Positions 1 through 4,547 of a DNA stretch of 7,190 nt are shown in pieces. The notes under the pieces are model-generated. The model ran no database searches. It worked only from the letters and a program-made list of their open reading frames with translations, and was not told the origin of the DNA. The stretch comes from Oscillospiraceae bacterium (GTDB lineage: Bacteria > Bacillota > Clostridia > Oscillospirales > Oscillospiraceae). Numbering within the stretch: position 1 is the first letter of the stretch; each line of letters begins with the position of its first letter. Position numbers and translations under genes: made by a program. The DNA is taken from assembly GCA_031255955.1 (NCBI GenBank), contig JAIRRO010000025.1, positions 1 through 7,190 of the forward strand, given 5' to 3'.

Positions 1-1096
1 CGACGCTTCCGACGCCAAGCCGGTGGATTTGAGAAAAGCGGCGGTATACGACCCCGCCGGGCTGTATGACAACATCGTGCTGTCTGCGTATCTGCCCGGA
101 CGCGAATGGATCCGCCTGACATCGCTTGACGGCGTCGAGCAGAAAATCGAGGATGGCGAGCTTCAAATGGCGCTGGCTATCGACGGGCTGCACTACACCC
201 TGTATGAAAAGCATAACAGCATCGCGGACGCCTCCACAAACGCCGCGGCGACGGACGCCATGGTGCGCGCCGTGTATCAGACAACGGCGATGCTGGAAGC
301 GGGACTCTCCCCCATGCAATCAGCCGCCATACTCGGCGCGGCTCCGGAGGGTGAGCTTATCACGGTGGGTAAAAGCTTCTTTCAAAATTACTGGCTGGCG
401 TATGTCATCGTGTTCCTGCTTTATATGTCCACGGTGCTTTACGGGCAAATGATTCTGACCTCTGTCGTGACGGAAAAATCCTCTAAGGCGATGGAGCTTC
501 TTATCACCTCCGCGAAGCCAATGAGCCTGATGTTCGGCAAGGTGATGGGAACAGGCTGCGCGGGACTTACGCAATTCGGCGCGTTTATGCTGGCGGCGGC
601 GGCGACGCTCAGTCTTAATTTTGGCGGCTGGGAGGCAATGTCCCCGATGATCGCGGGGATTATCAATTCCGCTTTTTCAGCGGGTATTCTCGTTTACGCC
701 GTTGTGTTTTTCCTGCTCGGGTTTTTCTCCTTCGCGTTCATTTTTGCGGGACTCGGCTCCACCGTCAGCCGTATGGAGGACGCCAGCAGCGTGAACTCTG
801 TTCCGATGCTGCTTGTCGTGGCAACGTTCCTGCTTGCAATGTCGGGGCTTATGGTGCCGAACGCGATTCACGTTAAAATCTGCTCGTTCGTGCCCTTCCT
901 GTCGCCGATGATTATGTTTGTCCGCATATGTATGACCGAGGTACCTGTGTATGAAATAATCATCGCTCTGGCGCTAAACTGCGTCTATGTACTCGGCTCG
1001 GGATATATAAGCTCGAAGATATACCGCGTCGGCGTAATGATGTACGGCAACCCGCCCAAGCTGCGTGACATCATCAGATATATCCGTCAGGCGTAA
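1..1096 (+). CDS. ABC-2 type transporter permease, NatB-like, 5'-truncated
   Basis: This is the C-terminal part of an integral-membrane ABC exporter permease. The frame is open to the left edge (codons begin at base 2), so the GTG at 23 is probably internal and the true start lies outside. Numbered from that GTG, an extracytoplasmic stretch (about 1-115) precedes roughly six hydrophobic segments near 124-147, 174-197, 219-246, 260-278, 286-301 and 309-331. The loop after the first segment, with EKSSKAMELL (151-160) and the following FGKVMG (171-176), matches the conserved ABC2_membrane_3 motif. The tail IYRVGVMMYG (333-342) is typical of NatB/YhaP-like permeases. Such proteins pair with a NatA-type ATPase, usually encoded just upstream and so outside this window. 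Family assignment is strong; sodium or any other substrate cannot be read from the sequence. Confidence 0.88.
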   Translation, partial: DASDAKPVDLRKAAVYDPAGLYDNIVLSAYLPGREWIRLTSLDGVEQKIEDGELQMALAIDGLHYTLYEKHNSIADASTNAAATDAMVRAVYQTTAMLEAGLSPMQSAAILGAAPEGELITVGKSFFQNYWLAYVIVFLLYMSTVLYGQMILTSVVTEKSSKAMELLITSAKPMSLMFGKVMGTGCAGLTQFGAFMLAAAATLSLNFGGWEAMSPMIAGIINSAFSAGILVYAVVFFLLGFFSFAFIFAGLGSTVSRMEDASSVNSVPMLLVVATFLLAMSGLMVPNAIHVKICSFVPFLSPMIMFVRICMTEVPVYEIIIALALNCVYVLGSGYISSKIYRVGVMMYGNPPKLRDIIRYIRQA

Positions 1097-1132
1097 CGCG
1101 CCGGGTTATGTGATAAACAGCAATTTCACGCG

Positions 1133-1162
1133 CAAAGAGAGGGGCGGTTGCCCCTCTCTTTG
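1133..1162 (+). terminator. Intrinsic terminator after the ABC permease gene
   Basis: A perfect 13-bp inverted repeat (1133-1145 with 1150-1162) closes on the four-base loop GGTT, with core GAGAGGGGC/GCCCCTCTC. On the plus strand it is followed by the T-rich stretch TTGTTTCATT. It lies between two convergent genes, 36 bp after the permease stop and 5 bp beyond the RNHCP stop. On the minus strand the tail is poor in T, so plus-strand termination is the main expected role. Confidence 0.85.
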
Positions 1163-1167
1163 TTGTT

Positions 1168-1599
1168 TCATTCCCCTGCCATTACACCGTCGCCGCCCAT
1201 CAGGCGCGTCATTTCTTCAATGCGCTCCAGCGGGAACGGCGGCGAAGCCAGCGGCTTCATCGCAATGGACATCAGCTTCATCGGATTGTCGTCCGCCGCT
1301 ATGCGGTTGGAGCTGAGCTTGCCGCAACGCCGACATCTGTGGATTATCGCCCACTCGCCGTTATGGCGTGTCCACACCGCGACCGGATCCATAATTCCGC
1401 CGCAGCTTGAAGCGCGATCTCCCGGCTCATCGTCAACGTGTACGCTGCACAGACAATTGCAGCAGTGATTCCTGTGGTCGGTTCCGGCGCCCTCCGGCAC
1501 CATCAAGCGTCCGCAGACCCGGCACTTAAAGCTGTTGGTGCTGGCGTGGGTCTTGTTGTACCCCTTTTGGTACGTTTTCCTTTTATTTTCCCTGTTCAC
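1168..1599 (-). CDS. RNHCP-domain zinc-ribbon-like protein
   Basis: This 143-residue protein belongs to the RNHCP family, a small cysteine-rich domain of unknown function named after an Arg-Asn-His-Cys-Pro motif. Visible landmarks are CxxC at 26-29, RNHCCNC at 43-49, HVDDEPGDRA at 54-63, GEWAIIHRCRRCG at 81-93 (CxxC at 89-92) and SSNRIAADDNP at 96-106. The paired cysteines suggest one or two bound zinc ions. The proline of the name motif is Cys47 here. A basic N-terminus (1-24) and a C-terminal extension (107-143) flank the domain. The start is GTG at 1599, fixed by AGGAGG at 1612-1607 with a 7-base spacer. That ribosome binding site lies in a 12-bp hairpin (see separate entry), so translation is probably controlled. 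No biochemical role can be assigned. Confidence 0.85.
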   Translation of the reverse strand: MNRENKRKTYQKGYNKTHASTNSFKCRVCGRLMVPEGAGTDHRNHCCNCLCSVHVDDEPGDRASSCGGIMDPVAVWTRHNGEWAIIHRCRRCGKLSSNRIAADDNPMKLMSIAMKPLASPPFPLERIEEMTRLMGGDGVMAGE

Positions 1600-1606
1600 G
1601 GGATAT

Positions 1607-1638
1607 CCTCCTAAATGTAGTGTTCACATTTCAGGAGG
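1607..1638 (-). promoter_or_regulatory. Hairpin sequestering the RNHCP Shine-Dalgarno
   Basis: In the minus-strand transcript, CCUCCU (1638-1633) followed, after a one-base bulge (1632), by AAAUGU (1631-1626) pairs with ACAUUUAGGAGG (1618-1607). This gives 12 base pairs with a 7-base loop (1625-1619). The 3' arm contains the whole AGGAGG ribosome binding site of the RNHCP gene, whose GTG begins 7 bases further on. When folded, the stem should block initiation. The pairing is read directly from the sequence; its regulatory role is inference. Confidence 0.6.
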
Positions 1639-1670
1639 CTTGTGTTCCGATTCGTGTTACGCAAACCTCC
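1634..1670 (-). promoter_or_regulatory. Alternative (anti-sequester) stem upstream of RNHCP
   Basis: In the minus-strand transcript, GGAGGUUUGCGU (1670-1659) can pair with ACACAAGCCUCC (1645-1634). That makes 11 of 12 positions paired, including one G-U, with a C-A mismatch and a 13-base loop. The stem uses the same CCUCC (1638-1634) needed by the Shine-Dalgarno-sequestering hairpin, so the two folds exclude each other. Its 5' arm begins 4 bases after the stop codon of the 11-codon upstream ORF, within reach of a ribosome on that stop. This is the 1:2 versus 2:3 logic of an attenuator; function is inferred. Confidence 0.5.
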
Positions 1671-1673
1671 CGG

Positions 1674-1709
1674 TCAGCGCACACTCACCTGCTTATTGTT
1701 TTTCCTCAT
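1674..1709 (-). CDS. Putative 11-residue leader peptide (uORF)
   Basis: The ATG at 1709 is preceded by AAGGAG (1722-1717) at an ideal 7-base spacing and opens an 11-codon ORF, MRKNNKQVSVR, ending in TGA at 1676-1674. It is basic (four Arg/Lys) and resembles no protein I know. It sits between a candidate promoter and the two competing stems that govern access to the RNHCP ribosome binding site, 75 bases before the RNHCP start. That placement suggests a leader peptide whose translation sets the fold. Alternatives are a decayed gene start or a chance ORF beside a purine-rich stretch. A second ATG at 1728 gives another 11-codon frame but has no ribosome binding site. Confidence 0.4.
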   Translation of the reverse strand: MRKNNKQVSVR

Positions 1710-1729
1710 GCGATATCTCCTTGTTCATA

Positions 1730-1758
1730 ATTTTAATTATTTAGATTTTTGCAGCCAA
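1730..1758 (-). promoter_or_regulatory. Candidate sigma-A promoter for leader ORF and RNHCP gene
   Basis: On the minus strand, TTGGCT (1758-1753) and TAAAAT (1735-1730) are separated by exactly 17 bases. They match TTGACA at 4 of 6 and TATAAT at 5 of 6 positions, in an AT-rich setting. Transcription would start near 1724-1722, giving a very short leader with the AAGGAG of the 11-codon ORF almost at the 5' end. This tight spacing is the main doubt. Confidence 0.45.
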
Positions 1759-1770
1759 ATATTAGGCTGC
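1751..1770. repeat. 20-bp near-palindrome overlapping the candidate -35 box
   Basis: GCAGCC and GGCTGC flank an 8-base AT-rich centre, giving a 20-bp palindrome with a single mismatched pair. Neither strand has a T-tract immediately 3' of the dyad, so it does not look like an intrinsic terminator for the dehydrogenase gene ending at 1796. It covers the candidate -35 box at 1753-1758, so a repressor operator is a reasonable alternative to a simple RNA hairpin. Confidence 0.4.
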
Positions 1771-1795
1771 CTGTGTGTTGCTTGCCGAAATTTCT

Positions 1796-2764
1796 TCAGC
1801 TGGCGAAGCCGTCGCCCATCTCGCAGAACACCATCGTCAGCTCTTGGTCAGTGAGTCTTCTGAACTGCGGCGCACCGGGGATTTCCACCGGCTTCGGATC
1901 GGAGAACGGATAGCCCATAGCCTTAAACACATCGTTATGAATGACGCCCGAGCCGTGCAGCTCTTCCGCGTGCAGCAGACTGAACAGCATCGCCGCGCCG
2001 TTCTGCTCCGGTGTTGTCATCATCTTGGCAAACGCTTCAAAGTCAAACTTCGGGCGCTCCGGCTCGCCGGGCTTGGGCGGCGGCGGGGGCGGCATTTTGG
2101 AGGCGTCAAAGCGCATAACGCCCGCGGGGCAGAGGCAGAACACGCTGATGCCGGAATCTTTAACGGGACCCAGCTCGTTGGCGACGGACATCACAACGCT
2201 GGTGGCGGCAGCCTTACCCGCGCAATAAACCGTTCCGCCGACCATCGGGGGTGCATAGTGGAACTGCGTGGCGCTATACGTGATTATGCCGTGCTTGCGC
2301 TGCTGCATACCGGGCACAAACTCTTTAATCGCCAGCGCGACGCCGCGTCCGGAGATGGCATAGGACTGGTCAAGGTCGCTGATCGGCGACTCCAGAATTT
2401 TGCCGTTAAGACGCATATTCATCGCGTTGTTTATCAGGATGTCCACCTTGCCGAATTTCTCGAAAGCCTTCGCCGCGAGATTTTTGACGTCCGCCTCAGA
2501 GGTGATGTCCGTCTTGACGAACAGCGCGCAGTCGCGCCCGTTTTCCTCGTTGATGACGCGCTGCGTCTCAGCGCCGGCTTCGGCGTTAAGGTCTGCGATA
2601 ACCACGTTTGCGCCCGCACCCGCGAGTGAACGCGCATAGCCGAGACCGATGTTGCTGGCGCCGCCGGTGACAACCGCGGTTTCGCCCTTGAAAGCGTCGG
2701 ACTTTATGCCCGCTCTTTGCAATTCAAGTTCTCCGATGTTAAGAAATGTATTAACTGTTGACAT
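1796..2764 (-). CDS. Short-chain dehydrogenase/reductase (SDR), atypical long form
   Basis: This 322-residue NAD(P)-dependent oxidoreductase has the classical SDR Rossmann core after a 24-residue N-terminal extension. Landmarks are the cofactor loop TGGASNIG (33-40, with Asn in place of the usual middle Gly), Asp58 ending beta-2 (suggesting NAD(H) preference), TD at 85-86, NNA (112-114), catalytic Ser164 and the YCAGK box with Tyr180 and Lys184. A PAG motif follows at 213-215. The tetrad Asn appears replaced by Ser138. The substrate-lid region (224-238) carries six consecutive prolines and is longer than usual, and the C-terminus extends about 45 residues past the core; typical SDRs have about 250 residues. 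The start ATG follows an AAAGGGG stretch. It lies 31 bp after the flavoprotein gene and is probably cotranscribed with it. Substrate unknown. Confidence 0.85.
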   Translation of the reverse strand: MSTVNTFLNIGELELQRAGIKSDAFKGETAVVTGGASNIGLGYARSLAGAGANVVIADLNAEAGAETQRVINEENGRDCALFVKTDITSEADVKNLAAKAFEKFGKVDILINNAMNMRLNGKILESPISDLDQSYAISGRGVALAIKEFVPGMQQRKHGIITYSATQFHYAPPMVGGTVYCAGKAAATSVVMSVANELGPVKDSGISVFCLCPAGVMRFDASKMPPPPPPKPGEPERPKFDFEAFAKMMTTPEQNGAAMLFSLLHAEELHGSGVIHNDVFKAMGYPFSDPKPVEIPGAPQFRRLTDQELTMVFCEMGDGFAS

Positions 2765-2795
2765 GTATGTTTCCCCTTTTCTTTAATTTTGAGTT

Positions 2796-3182
2796 CTAAA
2801 ACTCTTCCTTGGAGCCCGAAAAGCTCTCAAGCGCACCCTTCGCGTCCGCGAGATAGAGGACCTCGTAAATGCCGTCGTCGGCTTTATACATACCGCGCAG
2901 CATCTCGTTTTGGGACAGAACAGCCTCGCGCGCCTCCGTGCGATCGTCCTGAATTACGTTTGCCGTAATCCTGAACCAGTCCTGACCCACCATGCCGGAC
3001 AACTCCGCCTTGGGATTCGCCTTTAACTGGGCGAACACCTTTTTGGTGTTGTTCATGCATATGTACGTCTTGCCGTCAATCTCCGCGACGGCGCCCAGCG
3101 GACGGACGCGGGGCTGATTGCCCTCGACCGTTGCAAGGTAAAACGTACCCGCAGCCTTTAGAAGTTCTGTAGCTTTGTTCAT
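2796..3182 (-). CDS. Pyridoxamine 5'-phosphate oxidase family flavoprotein
   Basis: This 128-residue protein has the split-barrel fold signature of the PNPOx-like (putative FMN-binding) family. An N-terminal helix MNKATELLKAAG leads into FYLATVEGNQPRVRPLG (14-30), then DGKTYICMNNTKKVFAQL (36-53) and NPKAEL (56-61). It is much shorter than true PdxH, so vitamin B6 synthesis is unlikely; small relatives bind FMN, F420 or heme. The frame stays open to 3362, but ATG 3182 is chosen because AAAGGAAG precedes it at good spacing and a strong promoter lies at 3247-3219, inside any longer version. It is the first gene of a probable two-gene unit with the dehydrogenase. Substrate unknown. Confidence 0.82.
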   Translation of the reverse strand: MNKATELLKAAGTFYLATVEGNQPRVRPLGAVAEIDGKTYICMNNTKKVFAQLKANPKAELSGMVGQDWFRITANVIQDDRTEAREAVLSQNEMLRGMYKADDGIYEVLYLADAKGALESFSGSKEEF

Positions 3183-3218
3183 GTGATGATACTTCCTTTC
3201 GGATAAATTTATGAAAAG

Positions 3219-3247
3219 AGTATAACATACGGTTCCATTTAACGCAA
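3219..3247 (-). promoter_or_regulatory. Extended -10 promoter for the flavoprotein-SDR unit
   Basis: On the minus strand, TTGCGT (3247-3242) lies 17 bases from TATACT (3224-3219), and the -10 hexamer is preceded by TGT, an extended -10 element. The -35 matches at only 3 of 6 positions, as is common when an extended -10 is present. Transcription should begin near 3212, leaving a leader of about 30 bases before the ATG at 3182. Confidence 0.65.
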
Positions 3248-3254
3248 GTCCGGC

Positions 3255-3268
3255 AAAAAATATTTTTT
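3255..3268. promoter_or_regulatory. A/T-tract palindrome, possible UP element
   Basis: Six A, then TA, then six T form a perfect 14-bp palindrome about 43 to 56 bases upstream of the inferred flavoprotein transcription start. The position and composition suit an UP element contacted by the RNA polymerase alpha subunit. A chance AT tract is possible. From 3270 to 3375 I see no further gene or convincing site. Confidence 0.35.
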
Positions 3269-3375
3269 CGATTATGGTCAAGGCGCGGCTGATTATATAT
3301 GCGGCGGCGATAATTAAAGCAATACTGCGAAATTTTAAGAAAAGCAGTGTTACAGCACCCATAGCGCGGGATATT

Positions 3376-3392
3376 GGTCAGATAAAGTCAAA
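3376..3392 (+). promoter_or_regulatory. CtsR operator, upstream copy
   Basis: GGTCAGA-TAA-AGTCAAA matches the CtsR box (A/G)GTCAAA-NAN-(A/G)GTCAAA with one mismatch in the first heptamer. It ends 8 bp upstream of the -35 box of the ctsR promoter and starts 63 bp before the second box, about six helical turns, so both would face the same side of the DNA. Confidence 0.75.
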
Positions 3393-3400
3393 TACCGATG

Positions 3401-3429
3401 TTGCATCCCCCGCCCGCCGCTGCTATAAT
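3401..3429 (+). promoter_or_regulatory. Sigma-A promoter of the ctsR operon
   Basis: A perfect TATAAT (3424-3429) is preceded by TGC, giving an extended -10. A weak -35, TTGCAT (3401-3406), lies exactly 17 bases upstream. Transcription should start near 3436. The promoter is bracketed by two CtsR boxes, one just upstream of -35 and one beginning a few bases after the start, so repression by CtsR and release on heat or protein stress is expected. Confidence 0.8.
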
Positions 3430-3438
3430 AACGCACAA

Positions 3439-3455
3439 GGTCAAAGAAAGTCAAA
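3439..3455 (+). promoter_or_regulatory. CtsR operator, downstream copy (perfect match)
   Basis: GGTCAAA-GAA-AGTCAAA is an exact match to the heptamer direct-repeat consensus of CtsR, including the A in the middle of the spacer. It begins 9 bp after the -10 box and overlaps the initially transcribed region, where bound CtsR would block initiation. A weaker third half-site, AGTCAGC, overlaps its last base (3455-3461). Confidence 0.9.
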
Positions 3456-3473
3456 GTCAGCACGCAATCCCCC

Positions 3474-3541
3474 GTCGCACCCGCAGTCGGGGTCCCCGCG
3501 CGGCTTGCCGCGTGGGGTGAGAGGTGCGTTCCCCGTGCGAC
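3474..3541 (+). other. GC-rich structured 5' leader of the ctsR operon
   Basis: This 68-bp element is bounded by the inverted repeat GTCGCAC (3474-3480) and GTGCGAC (3535-3541). GGGG (3489-3492) and CCCC (3531-3534) can extend that outer stem across a bulge. Inside is a very stable 10-bp hairpin (3494-3503 with 3508-3517, one G-U pair) with a four-base CTTG loop. No T-tract follows, so it is not an intrinsic terminator, and it does not cover the ctsR ribosome binding site AAGGAG (3561-3566). CGCACC (3477-3482) could also pair with GGTGCG (3523-3528), which gives an alternative fold. It may be a cis-acting RNA structure or a dispersed palindromic (REP-like) element; the sequence alone does not decide. 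Confidence 0.55.
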
Positions 3542-3576
3542 AGCACGTACAATAAAACGAAAGGAGCAAAATTTAT

Positions 3577-4029
3577 ATGGGCATATCAGACGTAATCGCG
3601 GGCTTTATCGGCGGACTGCTCTCCGAGTCCGATGGCTGCGCCGAAATCCAGCGGGCGGAGCTTGCCAGCAAATTCAACTGCGTACCGAGCCAAATCAACT
3701 ATGTCATTTCGACGCGATTCTCCCCCGAGCGCGGATATATTGTTGAATCGCGGCGCGGCGGCAACGGCTACATCAGAATCACACGCGTAAACCCCGACCC
3801 CGAGCGCCTTGTGATGCACACCGTGAACGCCATCGGCGACGCAATTGACCTGCGCTGTGCAGCCGCGCTTGTAGCAAACCTCGCGCAAAGCAGCGTAATT
3901 TCAGAGAGCGCCGCGCGCGTGATGCTCTCCGCCGTCGGGGAATCGGCGCTGCGATCCGCCCCGCGTGAGGCAAGAGGCGTCCTGCGGGCGGGTATACTTA
4001 AACAGATGCTGATAAATCTTGAGCTTTAG
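3577..4029 (+). CDS. ctsR: CtsR transcriptional repressor of class III heat-shock genes
   Basis: CtsR is a dimeric winged-helix repressor that binds tandem heptamers upstream of clp genes. At 150 residues the length is normal. The N-terminal DNA-binding domain is clear: ISDVIAGF (3-10), the recognition helix region CVPSQINYVISTRF (35-48), ERGYIVESRR (51-60) and the wing GGNGYIRI (61-68). In B. subtilis the wing is a four-glycine loop implicated in heat sensing; here its third glycine is Asn63. The arginines just before the loop (59-60) correspond to the region phosphorylated by McsB in Bacillus relatives. The C-terminal half (about 75-150) is the dimer and ClpC-interaction domain, with SESAARVMLSAV (112-123). 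AAGGAG at 3561-3566 sets the ATG. It heads the ctsR, mcsA-like, clpC operon and should autoregulate through the boxes at 3376 and 3439. Confidence 0.96.
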   Translation: MGISDVIAGFIGGLLSESDGCAEIQRAELASKFNCVPSQINYVISTRFSPERGYIVESRRGGNGYIRITRVNPDPERLVMHTVNAIGDAIDLRCAAALVANLAQSSVISESAARVMLSAVGESALRSAPREARGVLRAGILKQMLINLEL

Positions 4030-4079
4030 GAATCTAATTTTTAAATTTTTCACTTACATTTTTAAGGAGGATATACATT

Positions 4080-4541
4080 ATGAAATGCGGTCATTGCGGA
4101 AAGAACGAAGCCAGCTTCTTTCAAAGAACAAACATCAACGGGAGCATCACGGAAACGCACCTTTGCCACGAATGTGCGGAAAAGCTGGGTTATCTGGATT
4201 CGCGCGGCTTTATGGCGCGCGGGCTGTTCGACGGATTTTTTGACGAGCCTGATAACCTGATGAGCCGGTTTTTCAGTCCGTTTCGCGGGGGGAGGCAGCA
4301 GCGTCCCGGTGGGTTCCCCTTCCCGCCGGGGGCAAATCCCGGAGCCTTACCTGACGCCCCGCCCGCCCCTGTTCCGGCGGGAGAGGATATGGCGGCGGAC
4401 GCGGAATTATCGCGTATGCGCGAAACCAACATCCTGCGTGAGCAGATGCGCGCCGCCGCGGCGGCAGAGGATTACGAGCGGGCGATAAGCCTGAGAGAGG
4501 AAATCAAACGCCGTGAAGAAGTAAACACAATGGAGGGTTGA
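4080..4541 (+). CDS. mcsA: McsA-like zinc-finger/UVR protein, reduced form
   Basis: In B. subtilis, McsA is the activator and adaptor partner of the arginine kinase McsB and modulates CtsR and ClpC. This 153-residue version keeps the N-terminal zinc-binding pair CGHC (3-6) and CHEC (29-32). An FDGFF/MSRFF segment follows (about 50-68), then a Gly/Pro-rich linker (70-103). A C-terminal UVR helix hairpin (about 116-147) carries EDYERAISLREEI. The second CxxC pair of Bacillus McsA (CPKC and CSEC in the 185-residue protein) is missing, its place taken by the linker. The start follows AAGGAGG (4064-4070). It lies 50 bp after ctsR and 6 bp before clpC, whose ribosome binding site GGAGG overlaps its last codons, suggesting coupled translation. 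No mcsB follows, so its partner may be ClpC itself; that is inference. Confidence 0.85.
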   Translation: MKCGHCGKNEASFFQRTNINGSITETHLCHECAEKLGYLDSRGFMARGLFDGFFDEPDNLMSRFFSPFRGGRQQRPGGFPFPPGANPGALPDAPPAPVPAGEDMAADAELSRMRETNILREQMRAAAAAEDYERAISLREEIKRREEVNTMEG

Positions 4542-4547
4542 TACACA

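Noticed and set aside
1627..1629. A minimal ATG-TGA start-stop at 1629-1624 in the RNHCP leader
   Set aside because: It has no Shine-Dalgarno sequence (pyrimidines precede it) and lies inside the hairpin; probably chance.
1597..1728. An in-frame link from the ATG at 1728 to the RNHCP gene
   Set aside because: The frame is shared but interrupted by three stop codons, so a longer RNHCP protein would need repeated readthrough.
1775..2629. A long 284-codon plus-strand ORF opposite the dehydrogenase
   Set aside because: It is an antisense shadow of a clear SDR gene, rich in Arg and His as such shadows are, with no ribosome binding site or domain.
3276..3282. GGTCAAG, a possible further CtsR half-site
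   Set aside because: There is no second heptamer at the required spacing, and it lies far from both promoters.
3183..3362. A 60-residue N-terminal extension of the flavoprotein frame, starting at 3362 and including a hydrophobic stretch
   Set aside because: The ATG at 3182 has a good ribosome binding site, the family domain begins there, and a strong extended -10 promoter lies at 3247-3219 within the extension.
3274..3555. A 93-codon plus-strand ORF in the divergent region
   Set aside because: It runs through the promoter, both CtsR boxes and the structured leader, has no ribosome binding site and no protein-like composition.
3420..3560. CRISPR array or tRNA in the GC-rich leader region
   Set aside because: There is no repeat-spacer periodicity and no cloverleaf or T-loop sequence; the structure is a simple nested hairpin.
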